Source of the DNA: Streptomyces griseoruber
GTDB taxonomy: Bacteria; Actinomycetota; Actinomycetes; Streptomycetales; Streptomycetaceae
Direction of reading: 5' to 3'
Assembly (NCBI RefSeq): GCF_001514205.1
Contig: NZ_KQ948765.1
Coordinates: 311,862 to 375,861 of the forward strand
Length of the DNA: 64,000 nucleotides
A model generated the notes under the pieces. That model did not search any database and was not told the origin of the DNA. It saw only the letters and a program-made list of their open reading frames with translations. The translations under genes were made by a program, and so were the position numbers. The stretch's first letter is position 1. Each line of letters starts with the position of its first letter. Positions 32,653 through 40,977 of the stretch are shown here, piece by piece.

Positions 32653-34113
32653 TCAGACCTTGGCGGGCTGCTCCGGCTCGGTGGCCGGGTCCGTCGTCTC
32701 CTGGCCGGCGGCCGCGGCGCGGGCGGCCGGGATGACGGCGGCGATGGCGCCGGAGATCAGGGCGAGACCGCCGCCGACGAGGAGCGCGGTGCGGAAGCCG
32801 TCCTCGGAGGCGAAGGTGTAGCCGCCCATGGTGGTGGTCATCTGGGAGAGGATCACCCCGATGACGGCGGAGCCGATCGAGGTGCCGAGCGAGCGCATCA
32901 GGGTGTTGAAGGCGTTCGCGGCGGCGGTCTCGGTCAGCGGCACCGAGCTCATGATCAGCGCGGGCATGGCGCCGTAGGCGAGGCCGACGCCGCTGCTGAT
33001 GATGACGGTGGCGAGCATGACGCCCCAGGCGGAGCCGATCAGGGCCAGGGAGGCGAAGTAGCCGGCGGCCAGCACCAGGGCGCCGCAGATCAGGGTGGAC
33101 TTCGGGCCGCGGGCGTTGGTGAGCTTCCCGCCGAGCGGCGAGACCACCATCATCATCAGACCGCCGGGGGCCATCCACAGACCGGCGGCGAGCATCGACT
33201 GGCCGAGGCCGTAGCCGGTGGCCTCGGGGAACTGCAGCAGCTGGGGCATCACCAGCATGCTCGCGTACATGCCGAAGCCGATGAAGACCGAGGCGAGGTT
33301 GGTGAGCAGCACGCGGGGGCGGGCGGTGGTACGCAGGTCGATCAGCGGGTCGGTGGTGCGGATCTCCCAGAATCCCCAGCCGAGCACCACCACGAGGGCG
33401 GCGGCGAACAGCCCGAGCGTGGTGCCCGAGGCCCAGCCCCAGTCGGCGCCCTTGGAGACCGCGAGCAGCAGGCAGACCAGGCCGACGCCGAGGCCGATCG
33501 CGCCGGGCAGGTCGAAGCGCTGGCCCTTGGCACCGGCGGGGACGTCCGGGACGAGCAGGTAGATCAGGACGGCGACGACGGCGGCCAGCGCCGCCGAGCC
33601 CCAGAACAGGGTGCGCCAGTCGGCGTACTGCGCCACGGCGGCGGCCAGCGGCAGTCCGATGGCGCCGCCGATGCCCATGGAGGCGCTGACCAGCGCGATG
33701 GAACCGCTGAGCTTCTCGGCCGGTACGACGTCCCGCAGCAGCGCGATGCCGAGCGGCACCATGCCCATGCCCATGCCCTGGAGGCCACGTCCGACGATCA
33801 TCGTCACGACGTCGGAGGCGAACGCGCACACCACCGAGCCGACGACCAGCGGCACGGAACAGGCGAGCAGCATGCGCCGCTTGCCCACCAGGTCGCCGAG
33901 ACGGCCGACGACCGGGACGCACACCGCCGCCACCAGCAGCGTGACCGTGATCACCCAGGCCGCGTTCGAGGACGAGGTGCCGAGGATCTGGGGCAGCTCG
34001 GCGATGAGGGGCGTGACCAGCGTCTGCATGATCGCCGCCGTGGTGCCGGCGAAGGCCAGCGTGGCGATCACGGCTCCTGGGCGGGCCGTGGGCTGGGGAA
34101 CGGGGGCGTCCAT
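32653..34113 (-). CDS. MFS drug transporter, DHA2-type
   Basis: A 486-residue major facilitator of the 14-helix drug:proton antiporter group. The loop-2/3 motif GRLGDLVGKRRMLL (about 75-90) is the conserved MFS motif A, and helices fill the rest. It probably exports a hydrophobic drug or metabolite. Start is ATG 34113 after AGGAG. It is divergent from a MarR gene with a palindrome between, implying drug-induced expression. Confidence 0.88.
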   Translation of the reverse strand: MDAPVPQPTARPGAVIATLAFAGTTAAIMQTLVTPLIAELPQILGTSSSNAAWVITVTLLVAAVCVPVVGRLGDLVGKRRMLLACSVPLVVGSVVCAFASDVVTMIVGRGLQGMGMGMVPLGIALLRDVVPAEKLSGSIALVSASMGIGGAIGLPLAAAVAQYADWRTLFWGSAALAAVVAVLIYLLVPDVPAGAKGQRFDLPGAIGLGVGLVCLLLAVSKGADWGWASGTTLGLFAAALVVVLGWGFWEIRTTDPLIDLRTTARPRVLLTNLASVFIGFGMYASMLVMPQLLQFPEATGYGLGQSMLAAGLWMAPGGLMMMVVSPLGGKLTNARGPKSTLICGALVLAAGYFASLALIGSAWGVMLATVIISSGVGLAYGAMPALIMSSVPLTETAAANAFNTLMRSLGTSIGSAVIGVILSQMTTTMGGYTFASEDGFRTALLVGGGLALISGAIAAVIPAARAAAAGQETTDPATEPEQPAKV

Positions 34114-34190
34114 GGAGGGACTCCTCGACTTTCCGAAGGTGTGGGTGAGTGTGGGTGAAGACCCGGCAAGGATGTGCATCGTACATGCCA

Positions 34191-34223
34191 TATGTATCAA
34201 GCACATGCTGTGGCTGATACATA
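34191..34223. promoter_or_regulatory. inverted repeat between MFS and MarR genes
   Basis: Perfect 9-bp arms TATGTATCA and TGATACATA are separated by 15 bases. The element is AT-rich in a GC-rich genome and lies between starts at 34113 and 34245, the position of a MarR operator controlling both genes. Confidence 0.6.
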
Positions 34224-34244
34224 GCCGTATGCCAGGATGGAAGC

Positions 34245-34700
34245 ATGGACACGCCCACCCATGAGGTCGAGTACGAGCAGCTGCTGCTCAGCCGTCATAC
34301 GTTCCTGAACCAGCGGGGCGGCCGCCGCAAGAACAGCCTCCTGGAGCGCAGCGCGTACATCCTGCTGAGCCGGATCCAGGTCCAGGGGCCGATGTCGATC
34401 GGAGAGCTCAGCGACGCCTTCGGCCTGGACGCCTCCACGCTGAACCGGCAGACGGCGGCGGCGATGCGGGCGGGCCTGATCGAGCGCATCCCCGACCCCG
34501 CGGGCGGCATGGCCCGCAAGTTCCGGCTCACCGACGAGGGGCTGCGGCTGGTGGACGCGGAGCGGGAGGGGATCGTCGACATCCTGGACCAGGTGATGCA
34601 CGACTGGTCGGAGGACGACATCGCCGCCTTCGCGGGCTATCTGCGCCGCTTCAACCACGGCATCGAGGCCATCGGCGGCCGCCCCTGGCCACGCCCGTAG
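34245..34700 (+). CDS. MarR family transcriptional regulator
   Basis: A 151-residue MarR protein. Its winged helix (SIGELSDAFGLDASTLNRQTAAAMRAGLIERIPDP, about residues 50-84, two motifs joined) is complete. Start is ATG 34245, 22 bases after the inverted repeat. It probably represses the divergent MFS exporter, with the exported drug as inducer. Confidence 0.85.
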   Translation: MDTPTHEVEYEQLLLSRHTFLNQRGGRRKNSLLERSAYILLSRIQVQGPMSIGELSDAFGLDASTLNRQTAAAMRAGLIERIPDPAGGMARKFRLTDEGLRLVDAEREGIVDILDQVMHDWSEDDIAAFAGYLRRFNHGIEAIGGRPWPRP

Positions 34701-34811
34701 AGCGCTTCCCCCAGGTTGGCCGCGGGTTCCTCGCTCTGCCATCATGAGCAAACGGAACGGCGTCTCGCTTGATGGACCCGGATACGGACCCGGATGTGGA
34801 GGCAGGGCGCG

Positions 34812-35402
34812 GTGAACGACGGCGAGGGCGGCACGGGGCAGGCGGGGCGGCCGCAGCGGGCGGACGCACGGCGCAACAAGGAGAGCCTGCTCGACGCGGC
34901 GGCCGCGATCTTCGTGGAGTCGGGCGTGGAGGCGCCGGTGCGCGACATCGCGGCGAAGGCGGGCGTCGGCACGGCCACGATCTACCGTCACTTCCCGACC
35001 CGGGCCGATCTGATCATCGCGGTCTACCGGCACCAGGTCGAGGCCTGCGCCGAGGCGGGCCCGGCGCTGCTGGCGGCCGGCCCGACCCCGTACGCGGCGC
35101 TGGGCCGGTGGATCGACCTCTTCACCGACTTCCTGGTCACCAAGCACGGGCTCGCGGCCGTGCTCCAGTCCGACGAGGCCGGCTTCGAGGGCCTGCACCG
35201 CTATTTCCTCGACCGGCTGATGCCCGTGTGCACCCGGCTGATCGAGGCCGCCGTCGCCTCCGGCGAGATCCGCTCCGGCATCACCGCCTACGAACTCATG
35301 CGCGGCGTCGGCAATCTCTGCATCGGCGCGGAGCACGACTCCCGTTACGACGCCCGCCGCCTGGTCGCCCTCCTCGTCGCGGGACTGCGCGAGCCGCAGT
35401 GA
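34812..35402 (+). CDS. TetR family transcriptional regulator
   Basis: A 196-residue TetR regulator with DNA-binding domain at about 25-70 (VRDIAAKAGVGTATIYRHFPTRADL) and a C-terminal domain of the TetR_C_33-like kind common in Streptomyces. GTG 34812 is chosen because GGAGG lies nine bases upstream; an ATG at 34794 lacks one. No adjacent gene is an obvious target. Confidence 0.83.
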   Translation: MNDGEGGTGQAGRPQRADARRNKESLLDAAAAIFVESGVEAPVRDIAAKAGVGTATIYRHFPTRADLIIAVYRHQVEACAEAGPALLAAGPTPYAALGRWIDLFTDFLVTKHGLAAVLQSDEAGFEGLHRYFLDRLMPVCTRLIEAAVASGEIRSGITAYELMRGVGNLCIGAEHDSRYDARRLVALLVAGLREPQ

Positions 35403-35540
35403 CCTCCGGCCGCTCCCCGGGCCCGGAGGACCCCGGCGGGACGGTACGGCCGCTCGGCGAGAGACCCACCGAGCAGACCGTCACCGTCAGCCTCTCCCTG
35501 GCCCGCGGCTACGGCGTGGACGGCACCGGCCGACGGGCGC

Positions 35541-36935
35541 TCAGGCCCAGGCCGTCACCGGGGTGAAGGAGCTGTCCTGCCGGAACAGGTCCGTCCCGTC
35601 CGACGCCACCACGCTCAGCTGGTAGTTGTAGTGCCGCAGGTAGTAGCCCGGATAGTTGTACGACTCGAAGCGCACCGAGCCGCTCGCCGTGCCGGTACGC
35701 GCGATGAACGTGGCGTCCTTGGCGAAGGTCGTCGTACCGTCGTTGGCGTCGAAGCGGGCACGGAAGTTGTAGTGCCGCAGGTAGTTGCCCGAGGAGTCAC
35801 GGAACGAGTAGCCGGCCGAATCGGCGAGGCCCGCGACGACCGTGAAGGTGGACGCCGTCTTCTCGCCGCTGGTGCTGGAGCTGGTCACCACCGGGAGGTT
35901 GAGCAGCGAGGACTGGGTCTGCCAGTACCGCGTCGTGTAGTTGGCGGACTGGAAGGAGCGGGTGGCGTTCTTCGTGATGCTCGGGCCGCCGGACACCGTC
36001 TCCTTGATGACGGTGAAGTGGCGGGCGGTGCCCGAGATCGCCGGCAGGGCCTTGGGCGTGCTCCAGGTGGCGAAGGAGTCGGTGCTGTCGCTGTAGTAGT
36101 AGTTGCCGTCGCCGTAGCCGTCGAAGAAGATCCGCCAGGTGCCGTTGTCGAGCTGGATCACCGAGGGGCCCTCGCGGTAGCTGCCCCAGCCGGCCCAGTC
36201 GCCGGTCCTGGAGATCGTGTAGGGCCCGGCGAGGCTGCTCGCGGTGGCGTACTCGATGTACTTCGTCGTCTCGTTCTTGGTGAAGGCGTGGTAGGTCGAG
36301 CCGCCCTTCACGATGTACGTGTCGATGTGGTTGGAGCCGATGCCGGACAGGGCGACCGGTGAACTCCAGGCCGTCAGGGCCGTGTTGGTGGCCTTCAGCA
36401 GATACGGGGTGAAGATCCACTCGTCGCTGGTCAGCGAGCAGGACACGATGACGTTGACGCTGCCGTCGCTGTCCACGAACCACTCCGGCGCCCAGGCCCG
36501 GGAGAGGTTGGTGATCGGGACCGTGTAGTCGTACAGGAACGTCCAGGTGACCCGGTCGGAGCTGCGGGCGAAGCCGATCGTGGTGCTGACGTCCTGCCAG
36601 GTGTGCGTGGTGTAGGTGAGGTAGTAGTAGCCGTCGGTGTGCTTGAAGACGCTCGCGTCGCGGATGCGGTTCGCGGGCGGGGTGTAGGCGGAGGACTGCA
36701 CCAGCCGGAAGTCGGTGGCGTCGTCGGACTGGTAGACGTTGACCGTGCCGTCGTTGCTGTTGAGGAACGGCACGATGGTGTACCGGGTGGCGGAGCCGGC
36801 GGCCGGGGCGGCGGCGAGGGCGGTACCGAGCAGGCCTGGCAGCTCGCCGAGGACGAGTGCCGAGGCGGGCAGGACGGCCATCGCGCGCAGCAGGGCTCGG
36901 CGGGACGGGGACGCGGCGGGGCGGGGTGAGGTCAT
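35541..36935 (-). CDS. secreted glycoside hydrolase family 43 with AbfB/CBM42 domain
   Basis: A 464-residue exported enzyme. The Tat signal is S-RRALLRAMAVLPASA (residues 11-26), with cleavage in the ALAAAPAAG region. Residues about 50-310 are a GH43-type five-bladed propeller: base Asp93 (IRDASVFK), modulator Asp205, acid Glu255 (YREGPSVI). Residues about 320-464 are an alpha-L-arabinofuranosidase B (CBM42) beta-trefoil that binds arabinofuranosyl side chains. It probably releases arabinose from plant arabinoxylan or arabinan. Start is ATG 36935. Confidence 0.85.
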   Translation of the reverse strand: MTSPRPAASPSRRALLRAMAVLPASALVLGELPGLLGTALAAAPAAGSATRYTIVPFLNSNDGTVNVYQSDDATDFRLVQSSAYTPPANRIRDASVFKHTDGYYYLTYTTHTWQDVSTTIGFARSSDRVTWTFLYDYTVPITNLSRAWAPEWFVDSDGSVNVIVSCSLTSDEWIFTPYLLKATNTALTAWSSPVALSGIGSNHIDTYIVKGGSTYHAFTKNETTKYIEYATASSLAGPYTISRTGDWAGWGSYREGPSVIQLDNGTWRIFFDGYGDGNYYYSDSTDSFATWSTPKALPAISGTARHFTVIKETVSGGPSITKNATRSFQSANYTTRYWQTQSSLLNLPVVTSSSTSGEKTASTFTVVAGLADSAGYSFRDSSGNYLRHYNFRARFDANDGTTTFAKDATFIARTGTASGSVRFESYNYPGYYLRHYNYQLSVVASDGTDLFRQDSSFTPVTAWA

Positions 36936-36973
36936 GGTCGGCTCTCTTCACTACGGCTCAGTAGTCCGACATA

Positions 36974-36988
36974 CCGAACAAGGTTCGG
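36974..36988. promoter_or_regulatory. palindrome upstream of GH43 gene
   Basis: CCGAAC and GTTCGG flank AAG, 39 bp upstream of the GH43 start. The form fits a LacI- or GntR-type operator for sugar control. No neighbouring regulator is an obvious partner, so this rests on symmetry and position. Confidence 0.4.
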
Positions 36989-37170
36989 AAAGTCGGTCAG
37001 AAGCTAGGCGTGAGACAGGAACACGTCAATGCTTTGCGCAGGAACGGGCGATGCCTGTGTTGCCGCTGTGACGGCCCGTCAAGCGCCGCTCCCCGCGCGC
37101 CGTTCCGCCATCCGCCCCCGAGACGTTACCGTTCGGTAGTGTCAGACGACGTCGTCCCGGAGGTGCCCGT

Positions 37171-38592
37171 ATGACGCCCGACCGTGCATCCGGCCTCGCC
37201 GAGACCGCCCGGGCGCTGGCCGCGGGCGAGGTCTCCTCGCGCACGCTGGTCGAACAGACCCTGGCCCGGATCGAGGCCACCCAGGGCACCCTCAACGCCT
37301 TCCGGATCGTCCGCGCCGAGGCGGCTCTCGCCGAGGCCGAGGCCGCCGACCGGGAGCTGGCGGCCGGATCGCGCAGGCCGCTGCTGGGGGTGCCGGTCGC
37401 CGTCAAGGACGACATGGACGTGGCGGGTTCACCGACCGCGTTCGGCTGCGCCGGCGAGCACCCGCCGGCCGCCCGGGACGGTGAGGCGGTACGGCGGCTG
37501 CGCGCGGCCGGGGCCGTCGTCGTCGGCAAGACCAACACCTGTGAGCTGGGGCAGTGGCCGTTCACCGAGGGCCCGGCCTTCGGCGCGACCCGCAACCCGT
37601 GGAGCACCGACCACACCCCGGGCGGCTCCTCGGGCGGCTCGGCGGCCGCGGTGGCGGCGGGCCTGGTACCGGCCGCCCTGGGTTCGGACGGGGCCGGTTC
37701 GGTCCGCATCCCCGCCTCCTGGACCCATCTCGTCGGCGTCAAGCCGCAGCGGGGCCGGGTCTCCACCTGGCCGCGCGGCGAGTCCTTCCAGGGCATCACC
37801 GTCAACGGCACCCTCGCCCGCACGGTCGCCGACGCCGCCCTGCTCCTCGACGCGGCGAGCGGCAACCACGACCTCGATCCGCACCGGCCCGCCGCGATCG
37901 ACGCCTCGGCGGCCGTGCGCCGCGACCCCGGCCGGCTGCGGATCGCGCTCTCGCTGAAGCCGCCGTTCACCGCGGTGCCCGCACGGCTGACGCCCGAGGT
38001 GCGGGCTCGGGTCGTCGAGCTGGCCGGGCACCTCGCCGACCTGGGACACGAGGTCGAGGAAGCCGACCCGCCGTACGGGCGGATCGGGCTCACCTTCGTG
38101 CCCCGGGCGACCGCGGGCATCGCCGAGTGGGTGGCCGACGCCCCCTTCCCCGCGCTCCTCGACCCCCGCACCCGGGACGCCGCACGGCTCGGCCGGCTGC
38201 TCGGCGGCGCCCCGCTCAGGGCGGCCCGGCGCGCGGAGGCGGTCCTGCACCGCCGTATCGGCGGCTTCTTCGCCTCGTACGACGTCGTCCTCGCGCCGAC
38301 CACGGCCGCGCCCCCGCCGCGCATCGGCGCCATGCTCCACCTGAGCGGGTTCGCCACCGACCGCGCGATGATCGCCGCCTGCCCCTACGCCTGGCCGTGG
38401 AACGTGCTGGGCTGGCCCGGTGTGAACGTCCCCGCCGGCTTCACGCCCGGCGGGCTGCCGGTCGGCGCGCAGTTGCTCGGCCCGGCGCACAGCGAGCCGC
38501 TGCTGCTCTCCCTCGCGGCCCGGCTGGAGGCGGAGCTGCGCTGGCACGAGCACTGGCCCGAGCCGCTCGCGGCGGACTCCCCGGCCGCGTGA
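37171..38592 (+). CDS. amidase
   Basis: A 473-residue amidase signature enzyme. The Ser-cisSer-Lys triad is present: Lys79 (VAVKDD), Ser153 (GGSSGGS) and nucleophile Ser177 (GAGSVRIPAS). It has no Gat-specific neighbours, so it is probably a free amide hydrolase rather than the glutamyl-tRNA amidotransferase subunit. Start is ATG 37171, with GGAGGT upstream. It is followed after 49 bp by the small OB-like protein gene. Confidence 0.88.
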   Translation: MTPDRASGLAETARALAAGEVSSRTLVEQTLARIEATQGTLNAFRIVRAEAALAEAEAADRELAAGSRRPLLGVPVAVKDDMDVAGSPTAFGCAGEHPPAARDGEAVRRLRAAGAVVVGKTNTCELGQWPFTEGPAFGATRNPWSTDHTPGGSSGGSAAAVAAGLVPAALGSDGAGSVRIPASWTHLVGVKPQRGRVSTWPRGESFQGITVNGTLARTVADAALLLDAASGNHDLDPHRPAAIDASAAVRRDPGRLRIALSLKPPFTAVPARLTPEVRARVVELAGHLADLGHEVEEADPPYGRIGLTFVPRATAGIAEWVADAPFPALLDPRTRDAARLGRLLGGAPLRAARRAEAVLHRRIGGFFASYDVVLAPTTAAPPPRIGAMLHLSGFATDRAMIAACPYAWPWNVLGWPGVNVPAGFTPGGLPVGAQLLGPAHSEPLLLSLAARLEAELRWHEHWPEPLAADSPAA

Positions 38593-38641
38593 CCCTGCCG
38601 TTCCCGCCGACCTGCGGCCCTTCCGCCCGTACGCTGTGACC

Positions 38642-38860
38642 ATGGACGATGCGTCGATGGTCGGGCTGATGGGGCGGGTCACCGGGACGATCGGGCCCGG
38701 GCTCGTCGGCGAGGTGATCGTCCGGGTGCGCGGCGGGGCCGAGCACTTCCTCGCCTACGCCGCGGACGGCACCGGCCGGATCGAGCGCGGCAGGGTGGTC
38801 ATGGTGGTGGAGTACCTGGCCCCGAGGACCGTCTACGTCACGGAGGCGTACGACAGTTGA
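38642..38860 (+). CDS. small NfeD/OB-like protein
   Basis: A 72-residue protein that looks like an isolated NfeD-type OB fold (GRVTGTIGPGLVGEVIVRV, RIERGRVVMVVEYLAPRTVYV). It has no membrane segment. NfeD proteins pair with flotillins in many bacteria, and the flotillin gene follows 144 bp downstream, so it is probably its soluble partner. Start is ATG 38642; a GTG two codons before is possible. Confidence 0.7.
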   Translation: MDDASMVGLMGRVTGTIGPGLVGEVIVRVRGGAEHFLAYAADGTGRIERGRVVMVVEYLAPRTVYVTEAYDS

Positions 38861-39004
38861 GCCGGCTGCGGCGCAGGTGAGAGCGGTGACGGCCATGTGT
38901 GCGTCAAGATTGCAACAAGGATTCGCCTGTGTCTTCACCAGGGGCGCGCACAGGCGCAGACTCCCTTCGTTCGGTGCCGAAAGGGCACCATGCAAAGGGG
39001 GCGT

Positions 39005-40486
39005 ATGCCGATGGTTGTCGGCGTCGTTGCGGGGATGGCGGTTGCCGCCGTTCTCGTTCTGATCGGTCTGTTCAAGTTGATGTGGCGGGTCGCGGAACCC
39101 AACGAGGCACTCGTCATCTCCGGCTCCAAGCACCGTGTGGAGGGGCTGGAGGAGGGCATGGGCTTCCGCATCGTCACGGGGCGCGGCACGCTGGTGATGC
39201 CCGGTGTGCAGGTGGTGCGCAAGCTGTCGCTCGACCTGAACGAGACCGAACTGCACGTGGACTGCGTGACGCACCAGGGCATTCCGCTGAAGGTGCGGGG
39301 CGTGGTCATCTTCAAGGTGGGCGACGACTTCGTGTCGATCGCCAACGCCGCCCGGCGCTTCCTCGACCAGCAGAAGATGATGTCGGAGCGGGTGCACAAC
39401 GTGTTCGCCGGTCATCTCCGCTCCATCGTGGGCGGGTTGACGGTCGAGGACATGATCCGGGACCGGGAGAAGCTCACGGGGCAGACCCGCGCCGCCTGCG
39501 GCACGGAGATGGAGAAGCTCGGTCTGATCGTGGACTCCCTCCAGATCCACGAGATCGAGGACCCGACCGGGTACATCCAGAACCTGGCGATGCCGCACGC
39601 GGCGGCCGTGCAGCGGGACGCCCGCATCGCGCAGGCGGAGGCGAACCGGCTCGCCACGGAGGCCGAGCAGGCCTCGTTCGCCCGGATGGCCGAGGCCACC
39701 CGGGACAGCGAGATCCTCCAGGCCGGCTACCAGGCCGAACGGGACAAGGCCGCCGCCAAGGCCCGCCAGGCGGGTCCGCACGCCGAGGCGGCGGCCCGCC
39801 AGGAGGTCGTCGTCCAGGAGACCCGGGTCGCCGAACTGGAGGCGCACCGGCGCGAACAGCAGCTCCAGGCCGACGTCCGCAAGCCGGCGGACGCGAAGGC
39901 GTACGAGAAGCGCACGCTGGCCGAGGCCGAGCGCGACGCGCGGATCTCGGCGGCCGAGGCGAAGGCGAAGGAGACCGAACTCGCGGCCGCCGCCGAGGCG
40001 ACCCGGGTGAAGGCCGCCGCCGGCGCCGAGGCCGAGGCCACCAAGGCCCGGGGTGCGGCCAGCGCGGCGGCGACCCGGGCGACCGGTGAGGCCGAGGCGG
40101 CCGCCGCCCAAGCCCGGGGTCTGGCGGAGGCCGAGGCGACGAAGGCGCAGGGTCTCGCCGAGGCGGAGGCCATCGCGGCACGGGCCTCGGCCCTCGCCGA
40201 GAACCAGGAGGCCGTCGTCGCCCAGCAACTCGCGGAGAAGTGGCCGGAGATCGTCCAGGCGGGCGCGTCCGCGTTCGGCAACGTCGACAACATGGTGCTG
40301 CTCAACGGTGCCGACGGCATGGCCGAACTGTTCGCGAAGGCGCTCACCATGGGCGGCACCGGGCTCGGGCTCGCGCGTCAGCTGCTGGCGTCCATGAACC
40401 AGAACGGGCAGGCCCCGGCCGGGACTTCGCCCCTGAACGGGTCCGTGGCACCGCCGTCGCAGAAGGTGCCGGTCGAAGGGAACTGA
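39005..40486 (+). CDS. flotillin-like SPFH domain protein
   Basis: A 493-residue membrane-scaffold protein. A hydrophobic anchor (residues 2-20) is followed by an SPFH/band-7 domain (about 25-190) and a long Glu/Ala/Lys coiled coil (about 195-420, many AEAEA heptads), then a Gly-rich C-terminal domain. Flotillins organise functional membrane microdomains. I chose ATG 39005, which follows AAAGGGGG, over starts that add about 35 residues without a ribosome site. An NfeD-like gene precedes it. Confidence 0.88.
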   Translation: MPMVVGVVAGMAVAAVLVLIGLFKLMWRVAEPNEALVISGSKHRVEGLEEGMGFRIVTGRGTLVMPGVQVVRKLSLDLNETELHVDCVTHQGIPLKVRGVVIFKVGDDFVSIANAARRFLDQQKMMSERVHNVFAGHLRSIVGGLTVEDMIRDREKLTGQTRAACGTEMEKLGLIVDSLQIHEIEDPTGYIQNLAMPHAAAVQRDARIAQAEANRLATEAEQASFARMAEATRDSEILQAGYQAERDKAAAKARQAGPHAEAAARQEVVVQETRVAELEAHRREQQLQADVRKPADAKAYEKRTLAEAERDARISAAEAKAKETELAAAAEATRVKAAAGAEAEATKARGAASAAATRATGEAEAAAAQARGLAEAEATKAQGLAEAEAIAARASALAENQEAVVAQQLAEKWPEIVQAGASAFGNVDNMVLLNGADGMAELFAKALTMGGTGLGLARQLLASMNQNGQAPAGTSPLNGSVAPPSQKVPVEGN

Positions 40487-40503
40487 CCCGCAGGTGAGCG
40501 GCT

Positions 40504-40533
40504 CACGGGGGCACCGCTTAGGGTGCCCCCGTG
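40504..40533. terminator. terminator hairpin overlapping PemK start
   Basis: Perfect 12-bp arms, CACGGGGGCACC and GGTGCCCCCGTG, enclose a 6-base loop, 18 bp after the flotillin stop. The last three bases of the right arm are the GTG start of the PemK-like gene. If that start is real, the hairpin would also hide it in read-through mRNA. Confidence 0.75.
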
Positions 40534-40977
40534 ACCGCTTTCACCGATGAGAACGTCCCGGGCCGCTTCGGCCCCTCCGCCACCACCGAGGCCGACCCGC
40601 GCGAGGTGGGCCGGGTCCGCACCGAGTACTCCCCCGCGCACGACGGCGACCCGGACCCCGGTGAGATCGTCTGGACCTGGGTGCCCTTCGAGGAGAACGA
40701 CGGCCGGGGCAAGGACCGCCCGGTGCTCGTCGTCGCCCGCGAGGCGGCCGGCACCTTCCTCGCGGTCCAGCTCTCCAGCAAGCGCCACGACAACGACCGG
40801 GAGTGGGTCGGGATCGGCAGCGGCCCCTGGGACCGCACCGGACGGGACTCCTGGGTGGACGTCGACCGCGTCCTGCGGCTCCACGAGGACGGCATGCGCC
40901 GCGAGGCCTGCGCGCTGGACCGAGGCCGGTTCAACCTGGTGCGTCAGCGGCTGCACGAGCGCTACGGCTGGACCTGA
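40531..40977 (+). CDS. PemK/MazF-like toxin-fold protein
   Basis: A 148-residue protein of the PemK/MazF family, mRNA interferase fold (GEIVWTWVPFEENDGRGKDRPVLVV, trimmed; residues 44-68). It has an N-terminal extension of about 40 residues. No antitoxin gene is adjacent, as is common for stand-alone actinobacterial members, so toxicity is uncertain. The GTG 40531 lies in a terminator stem and no clear ribosome site is visible, so the start is insecure. Its 3-prime end overlaps the PARG-like gene by 16 nt. Confidence 0.75.
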   Translation: MTAFTDENVPGRFGPSATTEADPREVGRVRTEYSPAHDGDPDPGEIVWTWVPFEENDGRGKDRPVLVVAREAAGTFLAVQLSSKRHDNDREWVGIGSGPWDRTGRDSWVDVDRVLRLHEDGMRREACALDRGRFNLVRQRLHERYGWT

